Positions 27,301 to 35,244 are shown, counted from the first letter of the stretch. The stretch is DNA of 64,000 bases from Candidatus Goldiibacteriota bacterium HGW-Goldbacteria-1 (GCA_002839855.1 PGYV01000001.1:62001-126000), one strand, 5' to 3'. Notes: a model not told the origin generated them from the letters alone. Program-made: numbers and translations.

Positions 27301-28909
27301 CTTCCCTTTCAGAATCAATGGGCGGATTTGTAACCTGCGCGAAAAGCTGCTTGAAATACGTGTAAAGCATTTTGGGTTTTTCCGACAGCACGGAAGGCGG
27401 CGTGTCATTGCCCATGGAGCCAATGGGTTCTTTGCCGTCATTTGCCATCGGCTTTAATATTTCTTTTACGTCTTCCCTTGTATAGCCGAATGCTTTCAGC
27501 CTGTTTATAAAAAATTCAGGGTCTTCCTGTTTAACATCAGCCTTTGGCAGGTCTTCAAGATATACAAGCTGTTCTTTTCTCCACTGCCTGTAAGGCGCGC
27601 GCATGGCTATTTCTTTTTTTATTTCATAGTCTTCTATAATCCTCTGCCTTTGCGTATCTATAAAAAATATTTTCCCGGGTTCCAGCCTGCCGGAATGTTT
27701 TATCTGCGACGGCGCAACATCTATCACTCCGGTTTCCGAAGACAATATTACCGTGCCGTCATTTGTCTCTATGTAACGCGAAGGGCGCAGGCCGTTTCTG
27801 TCCAATACCGCCCCAATCCTTACGCCGTCGGTAAAGGCAAGCGCTGCGGGGCCGTCCCACGGTTCCATAAAACACGCGTGATATTTGTAAAAACTTCTTA
27901 CGGAATTGGATAAAAGGTTGTTATGCTCCCATGCTTCAGGCACCAGCATCATCATGGAATGCGGCATTACCCTTCCGCCCTGAACAAGCGTTTCAAACGC
28001 GTTGTCTATGGATGCGGAATCGCTCTGCTGTTCGTCGCGGATTACCGGCTTTACGCTTTCAACATCATCGCCGAACACAGAACTTTTAAAAAGACCTTCG
28101 CGCGACTTCATCCAGTTTACGTTGCCGCGGATGGTGTTAATTTCACCGTTATGCGCCAGGTACCTGAAAGGCTGCGCAAGGTCCCACGTTGGGAAAGTAT
28201 TGGTGGAATACCTTGAATGCACAAGGGCTATGGCACTTTTAACAAGCGGGTCGTTTAAATCGGTGAAAAAATCCGCCACATTTTCCGGCAGCATAAGCCC
28301 TTTATATATAAAGACCCTGCAAGATAAATTTGTCACATAAAAAGTTTTCTTGTCCTTTATATCAGAAGCCCTGACGGAATTTTCGGCTTTCTTTCTTATA
28401 AGGAAAAGTTTTCTTTCAAAATCTTCAGAGTTATTTATATCAGCCGACCTTTTTATAAAGACCTGTACAAAATCAGGGCGCGACGCTTTTGCAGTAGGCC
28501 CAAGTATTGCTTCATTGACAGGCACACTGCGCCATCCAAGCACTTCCTGCCCGCATTCCTTTGCCGCTTTTTCCACTTCTTTTTTAACAGCGGCAGCGGA
28601 GTTTTTATCTAACGGCAGAAATATAAGCCCTGTGCCGTATTCGCCCTGCGCGGGTAATTTAATTTTAATGGCAGCCGCCGCTTTTACAAAAAAATCATGC
28701 GGGGTCTGTATAAGAATGCCGGCGCCGTCGCCGGTTTTTGGGTCCGCGCCAACCGCGCCCCTGTGCGTCATGCGCTTTAAAATAAGCAGCCCATTTTCAA
28801 CAATAGAGGCTGTTTTAACTCCGTTCACATTTACTATAAACCCGACTCCGCACGCGTCTTTTTCCTGCGCCGGGTCGTAAAGCCCTTGCTTTTCCGGATA
28901 TCCGCTCAT
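24395..28909 (-). CDS. gltB: Glutamate synthase large subunit
   Basis: A full-length GltB of about 1504 aa. The class II glutamine amidotransferase domain starts at Cys20 (DACGVGF) after a short propeptide. A central domain comes next, then the FMN-binding synthase domain with SGGDGGTGASP, the 3Fe-4S ligands in CVMLRHCHLNNCALGVATQ, and the C-terminal glycine-rich beta-helix (GGRVVIIGNTGRNFAAGMSGG). I prefer the ATG at 28909 because AGAGGAAC lies 5 nt upstream; an in-frame ATG 30 nt earlier is possible. No sigma54 promoter or TGRTTA palindrome was found in front, unlike the other nitrogen genes here. Confidence 0.95.
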   Translation of the reverse strand: MSGYPEKQGLYDPAQEKDACGVGFIVNVNGVKTASIVENGLLILKRMTHRGAVGADPKTGDGAGILIQTPHDFFVKAAAAIKIKLPAQGEYGTGLIFLPLDKNSAAAVKKEVEKAAKECGQEVLGWRSVPVNEAILGPTAKASRPDFVQVFIKRSADINNSEDFERKLFLIRKKAENSVRASDIKDKKTFYVTNLSCRVFIYKGLMLPENVADFFTDLNDPLVKSAIALVHSRYSTNTFPTWDLAQPFRYLAHNGEINTIRGNVNWMKSREGLFKSSVFGDDVESVKPVIRDEQQSDSASIDNAFETLVQGGRVMPHSMMMLVPEAWEHNNLLSNSVRSFYKYHACFMEPWDGPAALAFTDGVRIGAVLDRNGLRPSRYIETNDGTVILSSETGVIDVAPSQIKHSGRLEPGKIFFIDTQRQRIIEDYEIKKEIAMRAPYRQWRKEQLVYLEDLPKADVKQEDPEFFINRLKAFGYTREDVKEILKPMANDGKEPIGSMGNDTPPSVLSEKPKMLYTYFKQLFAQVTNPPIDSEREDIVMSLRSFLGPRQNLFEETELHTHKLQVREPILTNEELAAIKNITASGFKTKTITLLYMPGDTKRFIEALDRVCNEAVKAAQNGYSILILSDRGVTDEYAAIPALLALGAVHQELVKRSLRTHTSIIMETAEPREVHHFCVLFGFGAGLVNPYMAYDAIKYMHDKGELSCGYDDAVSHYRKACNKGILKVMSKMGISTIQSYRGAQIFEALGIAKEVMDRCFKGAASRVEGVGFAEIAKEREMMHKEAFADILDKDVLLESGGIYQWKKDGEYHMWNPDTISALQDAVRTNSYEKYKAFASLVNNQAGHAATFRGLLKFKKTEAIPVEQVETEDEIIKRFVTGAMSFGSISGPAHHTMAIAMNKLGAKSNTGEGGEDSARFTPYPNGDSARSAIKQVASGRFGVNINYLTNADEIQIKIAQGAKPGEGGQLPGHKVSEIIARTRYTTPGVTLISPPPHHDIYSIEDLKQLIFDLKNANPRARISVKLVSEIGIGTVAAGVAKGFADMILISGGDGGTGASPKTSIMNAGLPWELGLSETHQTLVLNNLRTRVRLQADGQMRTGKDLAVAACLGAEEYGFGTAALITMGCVMLRHCHLNNCALGVATQEDILSKRFAGRPEYIVNFMRFVAKDLREIMASLGVKNLNELVGRSDLLETDTAILPWKAKNIDFSKILYKPDSKGEPLYCTKTQKHEIEDVLDLQLIKEAAPAFEKKERVRIEKIISNKDRAAGTMLSGEVCRKFGEEYLPEDTIWCKFKGAAGQSFGAFLAGGITFELEGMANDYTGKGLSGGRIIVYPGKKSLFNAEENVIMGNTSFYGATSGEAYINGTAGERFCIRNSGIYAVVEGTGDHGCEYMTGGRVVIIGNTGRNFAAGMSGGIAYVYNNDVNFEQKCNMSMVEFDAMDKEDIDTVYDMLSSHVKFTGSTAAKEILSDFQQNIKRFIKVIPSEYKKVMAVRAQSLASKEAEV

Positions 28910-29280
28910 ATGTGTTCCTCTTTTCATCTTTTTTGTCATAAAAATCCATAAATTTAGATAGAAAAATAACGCTTAAAAATCATTAAATGTTTTCGGCATT
29001 GAGTTTAAGACACGACTTCCTTGTCGTTTTGATAATCCGATAATCAGTATGCATCCCTGCTTTGCGCTGATTAGTAGAACACTGCTTGTTAAATTTATAC
29101 TCAATTAAGGGATAAATGTCAAGTTATTTTGAGGAATGAAGGTTTTATGATACAGAACACAAAAACTTCATTTTTTGATTTAGGTTAATTAATCAAATCC
29201 GCTGTGTTCAATTATTTATTAAACATAAACAAAAACAGCAGAAAAGAATAAAAAATAGGTTTTCTTATTTAAGCAATTAA
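28910..29280. other. Intergenic region upstream of gltB
   Basis: A 371-nt AT-rich gap between gltB and a glucose/sorbosone-dehydrogenase-like gene. It contains a small hairpin ACGAC-TTCCTT-GTCGT followed by TTTT at about 29012-29030 and a direct repeat GATAATCCGATAATC. I see no convincing sigma70 or sigma54 promoter for gltB and no ORF. Confidence 0.5.
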
Positions 29281-30387
29281 TCAATCGCTGTAGGATATTC
29301 TGTATATTGCGCCGGCTTTATCATCAGAAACAAGCATTGACCCGTCTTTCAGAAACTCTATATCAACAGGGCGGCCATAAACTTTTTCATCCTTCATCCA
29401 TCCATCCGCAAAAACTTCGGGCTTCTGCGTTGTACCGTCTTTGATACCCACAAATACAACCCTGTAACCCGTCTTGCTGCTTCTGTTCCAGGAACCATGC
29501 TGGGCAACAAAAATCCCATCTTTATATTTTTCGGGAAACATTTTGCCTGTATAAAACCGCATTCCCAGAGACGCAGTATGCGCGCCGAATTCAGCCTCCG
29601 GTTCCGTAAGTACTAGATTACCGGAATACTTTTTAGAATATACCGGATCAGGTATGCCCCTGCCGTGATAATAAGGAAACCCAAAATGCATCCCCTTCTT
29701 TGGCGCTTTATTAAGTTCATCCGGCGGTATATCATCACCCATCAAATCCCTGCCGTTTTCAGTAAACCACAGCACGCCGCTTCCCGGCTGCCAGTCAAAC
29801 CCCACGGTATTCCGGATTCCTTCCGCGAATATCTCAAAATTATTCCCGTCAGAATCCATGCGTGTAATAGAGGAATAAACTTTCTCCCCGCGAAGGCACA
29901 CGTTGCACGGCGCGCCAACCGGCACATATAACTTCTTATCCGGCCCAAAACGGATAAACTTCCATCCATGCCAGTGATCATCCGGAAATTTATCATAAAT
30001 AACTTCATACGCCGGCCGGTTCCTAAAAGTATTTTCAATATTTTTAAATCTGATTATTCTGTTTACCGCGGAAACATACAGGTCTCCATTATACAAAGCC
30101 ACCCCGACAGGCATAGTCAGCCCTTCCGCAATTACAACGGTTTCATCCGCTTTTTTATCGCCGTCTTTATCAACCACCGCATACACTTTTCCCGCGCCCA
30201 TTGACCCTGCAAAAATAACCCCGGAATCCCCCGCAGCCATAGCGCGGACATTTTCAACGCCATCGGCATATAGTTCAACTGTAAATCCTTCGGGAACTTT
30301 TATTTTATCGGTTACAACCCTGCCCGCAGCACAGGATGAGAATAATATAAGCAGCGATATAAAAACCGGCAATACTTTAAAATTCAT
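29281..30387 (-). CDS. Lipoprotein of the PQQ glucose/sorbosone dehydrogenase-like beta-propeller family
   Basis: A 368-aa protein with a lipoprotein signal (LLILFSSC, Cys19). It contains a six-bladed propeller of the GSDH/L-sorbosone dehydrogenase type: family-typical stretches PEGFTVELYADGVENVRAMA, GLTMPVGVALYNGDLYVSAVNRI, NTVGFDWQPGSGVLWFTENGRDLMGDD, PPDELN and FVAQHGSWNR. Members oxidise sugars with PQQ or Ca2+, but many have no demonstrated activity. The protein would be anchored in the periplasm or outer membrane. It is monocistronic, with an unusual long hairpin (30493-30553) upstream. Confidence 0.82.
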   Translation of the reverse strand: MNFKVLPVFISLLILFSSCAAGRVVTDKIKVPEGFTVELYADGVENVRAMAAGDSGVIFAGSMGAGKVYAVVDKDGDKKADETVVIAEGLTMPVGVALYNGDLYVSAVNRIIRFKNIENTFRNRPAYEVIYDKFPDDHWHGWKFIRFGPDKKLYVPVGAPCNVCLRGEKVYSSITRMDSDGNNFEIFAEGIRNTVGFDWQPGSGVLWFTENGRDLMGDDIPPDELNKAPKKGMHFGFPYYHGRGIPDPVYSKKYSGNLVLTEPEAEFGAHTASLGMRFYTGKMFPEKYKDGIFVAQHGSWNRSSKTGYRVVFVGIKDGTTQKPEVFADGWMKDEKVYGRPVDIEFLKDGSMLVSDDKAGAIYRISYSD

Positions 30388-30492
30388 ATTTTCCCCCTTT
30401 AAAAACGTAATGATTTCTATGTGTAAGTATAGTTAAATAAACAAAAATAGTCAAATTGAGCACATTTTAAAAAGGCAGTAAAATCATCACAT

Positions 30493-30553
30493 ATCTACTA
30501 TTTGTGTATAGTTAATAATCTATTGGATTATTTTCAATACACAAATAGTAGAT
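30493..30553. repeat. 61-bp near-perfect cruciform/hairpin
   Basis: Outer arms ATCTACTATTTGTGTAT (30493-30509) and ATACACAAATAGTAGAT (30537-30553) match over all 17 bp. After a 4x4 internal loop, inner arms AATAATC/GATTATT (30514-30520, 30526-30532) close on the loop TATTG. It lies between two minus-strand genes; neither side has a T-run, so it is not an ordinary terminator. Confidence 0.85.
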
Positions 30554-30566
30554 TATTTATTGTTTT

Positions 30567-31712
30567 TTATCTCCAGCTTGGGCGGGATCTGCCAAGCACA
30601 TTTTTTGAAATGACTGCCGGCGAATTTCCGGAAACATCCGCCACCCATAACGCGCCTTCGGCAACTTCCGATGTCTCTGTCACAAAGGCAATTTTTTTGC
30701 TGTCCGGAGACCACACAGGGTCTTTCACGCCGTAAGAAGCGTCAAAGGTAATCTGCAACGGCACTGCATCGCCTTCTGCCATCTCATCATCATTCATATT
30801 CTGCTCGGTTTCTGTCATGCCCGGCCCTGTACCGTCAGGATACATTATAAATATTGCGTTTGAATAATTAATGTCCGCCGCGGTATACGCTATATACGCG
30901 CCGTCAGGAGACCATACAGGCCTGTATCCGGGCGCCAGATATGTTTCACCAGTGCCGTCAGAGTTCATCATAAATATTCCGGTATTGTCAAATCGGTTAT
31001 AATCCATTTCCTTTTTTTCCATGTAATAAACCACTTTGGTGCCGTCAGGCGAGAAATTTCCGTCAATGCGGGTCTGCTCGCATCCGCCAAATATCTTTTC
31101 CCCGCTGCCGTCGGTATTAACCAGGTACATACACTCCGGATTATTATCTTTATCATCTGTGTTAATTTTATTATAAAGTATGTATTTCCCGTCGGCGCTC
31201 CATTCAGGAACATATTGATAATCATCGTGATGCGCGCATCCGGAAACTATCTTTTTTAAACCCTTGCCATTTTTGTTAATTACATAAATAGAAGTTACAT
31301 GATCGGAAGACCTGTCCAGAAACGCAATGCGCTGTCCGTCAGGCGACCACGAAGCAAGCTCCGCGTCGTTTTCTGTTGCCGCAATCTGCCGGATTTTACT
31401 TCCGTCGCTGTTCATTATATATAAACGGTTTTTATAATCCTCTCCCGCTGACGAAAACACCACAGTTTTTCCGTCAGGCGACACCGCGGGATAATTGTCG
31501 CTGCGCACGCCTGTTGTAAGGCGTTTTTTAACACTGCCATCCGGCGATACAGCATAAATAAAAGTCCCGTTGCCGTCCCCTTCAACCCCCGCGTACACAA
31601 TAAAACCTTTAAGGTTATTTACATCTCCCTTTAAAACTTCTTTTATCTGCGTACATCCTGTAAAAACCACCGTTATTAAAATAGCTGAAATTAATAACCA
31701 TGTTTTTTTCAT
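30567..31712 (-). CDS. TolB-like beta-propeller lipoprotein
   Basis: A 381-aa protein with a lipoprotein signal (VVFTGC, Cys20) and about six PD40/WD40-like blades. Repeated signatures are AVSPDGKTVVFSS, SWSPDGQRIAFLD, EWSADGKYILYNK, NFSPDGTKVVYYM, VWSPDGAYIAYTA and VWSPDSKKIAFVT. The fold matches the TolB C-terminal propeller, but the TolB N-terminal domain is absent and no tol/pal genes are nearby. The function is therefore unknown: a surface or periplasmic binding protein. A related propeller is embedded in the 1347-aa protein at 47.9 kb. Confidence 0.82.
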   Translation of the reverse strand: MKKTWLLISAILITVVFTGCTQIKEVLKGDVNNLKGFIVYAGVEGDGNGTFIYAVSPDGSVKKRLTTGVRSDNYPAVSPDGKTVVFSSAGEDYKNRLYIMNSDGSKIRQIAATENDAELASWSPDGQRIAFLDRSSDHVTSIYVINKNGKGLKKIVSGCAHHDDYQYVPEWSADGKYILYNKINTDDKDNNPECMYLVNTDGSGEKIFGGCEQTRIDGNFSPDGTKVVYYMEKKEMDYNRFDNTGIFMMNSDGTGETYLAPGYRPVWSPDGAYIAYTAADINYSNAIFIMYPDGTGPGMTETEQNMNDDEMAEGDAVPLQITFDASYGVKDPVWSPDSKKIAFVTETSEVAEGALWVADVSGNSPAVISKNVLGRSRPSWR

Positions 31713-31752
31713 ATTATAACCGCCTTTTTACTTTGTTTGATTTGCAGAAACG

Positions 31753-31758
31753 ATTATA
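31753..31758 (-). promoter_or_regulatory. Extended -10 promoter element upstream of TolB-like gene
   Basis: On the minus strand TGGTATAAT provides an extended -10 about 40 nt before the start codon at 31712. No good -35 box is visible. Confidence 0.45.
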
Positions 31759-31793
31759 CCATTTAACAGAATGACAGGAAAAGTAGAAAAATG

Positions 31794-32337
31794 GCAACTC
31801 GTCAACTCGGAGGGTCGGCAAAACAGATAAAAAAGAACTTACAAACAATGCGGGCTGAAGACCCGCAGCTGCCACGGCGAAATAATAAAAACATTAAATA
31901 CAGTTTATTCTTCCGGATTTTATTAGCCGAGTGCAAATTTAGTTTGCCATCGCAAATTTGCACCAAAGTGCTTTTGACATATTAATTCTCCTGTTATTGT
32001 AACCACCGCGGGATGAAGACCGATGGCTGCCACTACAAAGTAACAATAACATTAAATACGATTTGGTATTGTGCTTCGCCTCACGGCTATAAATAAAAAC
32101 GAGGCGTATCATGATACGCCTCTACATTATAAACACTAAACCCAAACAAACCTTTAAGCTACCCGCCCTAAAGGGCGCGGCTACCAAGACAAACAACACA
32201 ACAACCAATTAAGCAAAAAGCAGTTAAGCAGAAGCGGAGTAATAAGGACATGCACCAATCAGGCATTGAAGATGCGCAATAAAAGATAAACCGAAGACGC
32301 AAAGATATGATATATTATATTTCCCCACAAATAAAAC
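31794..32337. repeat. Repeat-rich spacer between TolB-like gene and glnK
   Basis: The 688-nt gap carries no convincing gene. It holds GCGGGCTGAAGACCCGCAGC (31850-31869), an inverted repeat GTGCAAATTT/AAATTTGCAC (31931-31963), a CCGCGGGATGAAGACC variant near 32006, and a 22-bp perfect palindrome made of GAGGCGTATCA and its complement (32101-32122). CGCCCTAAAGGGCG then GGCTACC follows near 32164, then TTAAGCAAAAAGCAGTTAAGC (about 32209-32229). It is the densest cluster of the dispersed repeat families. Confidence 0.75.
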
Positions 32338-32385
32338 AGCGGCAAAGGGAGGCAGTGAAGCAGGAGAAGCTTTCCCTTTGCCGCT
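32338..32385 (-). terminator. Structured 3' hairpin of glnK copy 1 (22-nt conserved loop)
   Basis: Thirteen-bp stem AGCGGCAAAGGGA/TCCCTTTGCCGCT around a 22-nt loop (32351-32372). On the minus strand it follows the glnK stop by 15 nt and is followed by GTTTTATTT. The loop is identical to that after glnK copy 2, while the stem differs by paired changes. Confidence 0.85.
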
Positions 32386-32400
32386 TAATTTTTCTAATAA

Positions 32401-32742
32401 CTAACCTATTGCCTTACTTCCTCTTTCTTCCGTCCTTATCCTCACGCACTCTTCCAGCGGAAGAATAAATATCTTTCCGTCGCCTGTCTCGCCTGTCTTG
32501 GCGCCCGCAACTATCGCTTCAACAGCCGGTTCCACAAATTTATCATTTACCGCAATTTCCAGGCGCAGCTTGCGCAGAAGGTTTCCTGTTTCCCTTATTC
32601 CGCGGTAAACTTCGTTTACGCCCATCTGCCTGCCGTGCCCAAGCACTTCGCTTACAGTCATAAGATTTATGTCTTTTTTGTAAAGCGCCTGCTTAACTTC
32701 TTCCAGCCTGTACGGCTGAATTATCGCTATTATCAGTTTCAT
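32401..32742 (-). CDS. glnK: PII signal-transduction protein, copy 1
   Basis: A 113-aa PII protein, the trimeric sensor of 2-oxoglutarate and ATP/ADP that plugs the AmtB channel. The T-loop reads GHGRQMGVNEVYRGIRETG (35-53) and the B-loop TGETGDGKIF (83-92). The Tyr normally uridylylated in enterobacterial PII (Tyr51) is Glu here, so GlnD-type uridylylation at that site is impossible; Tyr46 remains. The gene lies 15 nt after amtB in the usual amtB-glnK order. It differs from the copy at 35299-35640 at only one residue (I49 versus V49). Confidence 0.93.
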   Translation of the reverse strand: MKLIIAIIQPYRLEEVKQALYKKDINLMTVSEVLGHGRQMGVNEVYRGIRETGNLLRKLRLEIAVNDKFVEPAVEAIVAGAKTGETGDGKIFILPLEECVRIRTEERGSKAIG

Positions 32743-32757
32743 ATCATCCTCCTTTTA

Positions 32758-34059
32758 TTATTCAATCAGTGTGTATGCCCTTTCATTGTGCTCGGACAGG
32801 TCAACCCCGATATTTTCGTCTTTCTCTTTTATCCTTACACCCATGGTTAAATCTATTAACTTGAAGATTATAAACGTTCCCACAAAACTGTATGCCATTG
32901 TCGCGACAACCGAAATAAGCTGAATCATAAACTGTTTCGGATTGCCGAACATTGTGCCTGTACCAAGCGCGTTAACAGCCGGATTTGCAAGTACACCTGT
33001 TAAAAGCGCGCCTACCATTCCGCCCACGCCGTGAACTCCAAACGCGTCAAGCGAATCGTCATACTTGAATATCCCTTTTACTATGCTGACGGCTACAAAA
33101 CAAACTCCGGCTACTGCAACACCTATAAGAATCGCGCCGGTAACATCCACAAAACCCGAAGCAGGGGTTATTGCCACAAGCCCTGCCACAGCGCCCGATA
33201 CCGTGCCAAGCACTGTCGGTTTGCCGCTGTAGAACCATTCTATTACCGCCCATGTTAAAGCCGCTGCAGCCGCCGCTGTGTTTGTAACCACAAAAGCGTT
33301 TGCCGCAAGGCCGTTAGCACCAAGCGCGGAACCCGCGTTAAATCCGAACCAGCCAAACCATAAAAGCCCCGCGCCAAGCACCGTAAAAGGCATGTTGTGA
33401 GGTATTGGCCCAAGTGTGCCGGTATTTTTTCTTTTTCCTATTACAAGAGCTGTAACCAAAGCCGCGATACCCGCGTTAATGTGAACAACCGTGCCGCCCG
33501 CAAAATCAAGCGCGCCCATCGCGCCTAACCAGCCGCCCTTTCCCCATACCCAGTGGCATACAGGGTCATAGATAAACGTGGACCACAGAACCGTAAATAC
33601 GAGAAAAGAAGAGAATTTTATCCTTTCAACAAAAGCTCCGAAGATCAGAGCCGGAGTAATTATGGCGAACATCGCCTGAAAAATCATAAACGCCAGCCCC
33701 GGAATGTTGGAAGCGTAATTGCTGCCTTCCTGACCAACACCGTTTAACATAAAGTGCTGGAATCCGCCGATAAACTTTCCGCCTTCGCCAAAACTTAAAC
33801 TGTAACCGATTATTACCCACTGAAGGCTTATAACCGCCAGTGTGATAAACGCCTTCATAAGAACACTTAAAACGTTTTTCTTTCTTACCATACCGCCGTA
33901 AAAAAATCCAAGAGCCGGCGTCATAAGCATTACAAGCGCCGCGCTCATAAGCACCCACGCGGTATCGCCCGCGCTTATGGCAGGCACGGCTTCTTCCGCG
34001 AACGCCGGGATGCTGAACAGCCCAAACATCGCGGCAATCAATCCGGTTAACTTTTTCAT
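32758..34059 (-). CDS. amtB: Ammonium transporter, copy 1
   Basis: A 433-aa Amt/Rh channel with an N-terminal signal sequence (ends AFAEE) and 11 core helices. The twin-histidine pore is recognisable as GGTVVHINAG and DAFGVHGVGG. The phenylalanine gate regions GFQHFMLNG and FGWFGFNAGSALGAN and a cytoplasmic tail with VDLSEHNERAYTLIE are present. It conducts ammonium across the inner membrane and is blocked by GlnK. SD AAAGGAG precedes the ATG. It is the middle gene of the operon OM barrel-amtB-glnK, driven by the sigma54 promoter at 34823-34840. Confidence 0.95.
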   Translation of the reverse strand: MKKLTGLIAAMFGLFSIPAFAEEAVPAISAGDTAWVLMSAALVMLMTPALGFFYGGMVRKKNVLSVLMKAFITLAVISLQWVIIGYSLSFGEGGKFIGGFQHFMLNGVGQEGSNYASNIPGLAFMIFQAMFAIITPALIFGAFVERIKFSSFLVFTVLWSTFIYDPVCHWVWGKGGWLGAMGALDFAGGTVVHINAGIAALVTALVIGKRKNTGTLGPIPHNMPFTVLGAGLLWFGWFGFNAGSALGANGLAANAFVVTNTAAAAAALTWAVIEWFYSGKPTVLGTVSGAVAGLVAITPASGFVDVTGAILIGVAVAGVCFVAVSIVKGIFKYDDSLDAFGVHGVGGMVGALLTGVLANPAVNALGTGTMFGNPKQFMIQLISVVATMAYSFVGTFIIFKLIDLTMGVRIKEKDENIGVDLSEHNERAYTLIE

Positions 34060-34080
34060 TTTATTTTCTCCTTTAAATTA

Positions 34081-34761
34081 TTAGAATCCGTAAGAAACTG
34101 CAAGCGAACCAAAACCGTCATTCTCGTACTGGCCGTCAAGCGCAAGCTGATATGAACCTGACAGCGTCGCGCTGAATTTATCAATTGTATAAGTTACTCC
34201 AAGCGTTCCAAGCGCGACCGACAGCGACTTTTCATAACCCCACTGTCCAAAATTATACCCGCCTGTGATTGACGCAAAAGGTTCAAACGCTTCCAGTTCT
34301 ATGCTGTGTGAAATTCCGGCTTCAAGATATCCGCCCGCTCCAAATGTAGGATCATAGAAGAACTTTACATAAGGCGCTGTAACAACATCCGCTGAAATTG
34401 TTCCAAATACTTCAGTATCATTATTTGACGCGGGATCAGCGTATGGAAAAGTGTAAATTGTAAAACCCGCTCCAAGGCTTATGATATCAAGCCCGGGAAG
34501 TGTTTCACTGTAGCTGAAAGTATAGTCGCTTTCAGAGTACTTTGCTGCGTCCACATCATAACTTCCCCAGTAACCGAATGACAGATTGCCAAGGTTAAGG
34601 TTAAATCCCGGCTGAATTGCAAATTCTTCACTTAACTGCTGCCCTCTCCATAAATACTTTGAAACACCTGCCGTGTAAACACTGCCGCTGAAATCCGCTG
34701 CAACCGCGTAAAAAGGTAAAACTGAAGCAATAAGAACCATTACTACCAGAAACTTTTTCAT
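34081..34761 (-). CDS. Outer-membrane barrel protein, TIGR02001-like (ammonium operon)
   Basis: A 226-aa secreted protein: signal peptide to about AVAA (residue 22), then alternating beta strands ending in a terminal aromatic (SYGF), typical of outer-membrane barrels. The mature N-terminus SGSVYTAGVSKYLWRGQQLSEEFAIQPGFNLNLG resembles TIGR02001 (Gcw_chp) proteins, which often sit beside amtB. It is the first gene of the sigma54 operon, 21 nt before amtB, so it is co-induced with ammonium uptake. A porin-like role for nitrogen compounds is inferred only from this context. Confidence 0.75.
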   Translation of the reverse strand: MKKFLVVMVLIASVLPFYAVAADFSGSVYTAGVSKYLWRGQQLSEEFAIQPGFNLNLGNLSFGYWGSYDVDAAKYSESDYTFSYSETLPGLDIISLGAGFTIYTFPYADPASNNDTEVFGTISADVVTAPYVKFFYDPTFGAGGYLEAGISHSIELEAFEPFASITGGYNFGQWGYEKSLSVALGTLGVTYTIDKFSATLSGSYQLALDGQYENDGFGSLAVSYGF

Positions 34762-34822
34762 CTTAGTCCTCCTTGAAGTTTATTTGACCCGGGTTCATGA
34801 CGTCCGTGTCTTGAATGATAAT

Positions 34823-34840
34823 TAGCATAAGTCGTGCCAC
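34823..34840 (-). promoter_or_regulatory. Sigma54 promoter of the OM barrel-amtB-glnK operon
   Basis: The minus strand reads GTGGCACGACTTATGCTA: GG and GC separated by exactly 10 nt, matching the -24/-12 consensus TGGCACG-N4-TTGC. It lies about 62 nt upstream of the ATG at 34761. Confidence 0.92.
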
Positions 34841-34900
34841 AAATTTAACCATAAAAATATGCATATTTAATTGGGTTTTTTAATCATGTAAAAAACCGTA

Positions 34901-34917
34901 TGATTAAAAACTAACCA
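34901..34917. promoter_or_regulatory. 17-bp enhancer palindrome, amtB copy 1, proximal
   Basis: TGATTAAAAACTAACCA (reverse complement TGGTTAGTTTTTAATCA) fits TGRTTA-N5-TAAYCA. Its centre is 83 bp upstream of the -12 GC of the sigma54 promoter. Confidence 0.8.
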
Positions 34918-34930
34918 CGGCTTTATGTTT

Positions 34931-34947
34931 TGATTAATTTTTAATCA
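34931..34947. promoter_or_regulatory. 17-bp enhancer palindrome, amtB copy 1, distal
   Basis: TGATTAATTTTTAATCA is a perfect member of the TGRTTA-N5-TAAYCA set, exactly 30 bp from the proximal site and 113 bp from the -12 element. Paired, phased sites are typical of sigma54 activators. Confidence 0.8.
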
Positions 34948-34996
34948 TTTTTGTGAGTTTCAAAATAATGAAACACATAGAATGGTATTTAATAGT

Positions 34997-35172
34997 AGAG
35001 GCGTAATACATTACACCTGACAGATTTAAAAACAAGAACGAGGCTTATCATGATACGCCTCTACATTACAAAAATAATACATTAAATACGATCTGGGATT
35101 TTAATGTAGAGGCGCAATATATTGCGCCTCATGGATTGTAAGACAAGAACGAGGCGCATCATGATACGCCTC
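34997..35172. repeat. Four 22-bp GAGGCG...CGCCTC palindromes
   Basis: Copies begin at 34997 (degenerate), 35040, 35109 and 35151. The 35109 copy is perfect (GAGGCGCAATA plus its complement). Cores vary (TATCATGATA, CAATATATTG, CATCATGATA) while the outer GAGGCG/CGCCTC and flanking CTACATTACAAAA are kept. They lie downstream of glnK copy 2 and upstream of the sigma54 operon. Confidence 0.85.
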
Positions 35173-35200
35173 TACATTACAAAAACAATAAATAAAATAA

Positions 35201-35232
35201 AAAAGCCGCGGGCATCAGCGCCCGCGGCAAAA
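35201..35232 (-). terminator. Strong terminator of the second amtB-glnK operon
   Basis: Nine-bp GC-rich stem GCCGCGGGC/GCCCGCGGC (35205-35213, 35220-35228) with a 6-nt loop. On the minus strand it is followed by TTTTTTATTTT. Confidence 0.88.
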
Positions 35233-35244
35233 AGAACAAAAACG

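Noticed and set aside
28910-29280. Sigma54 promoter or TGRTTA palindrome upstream of gltB
   Set aside because: Searched by eye on both strands; the nearest sequence (AGGTTAATTAATCAA near 29181) has the wrong spacing and no GG-N10-GC follows.
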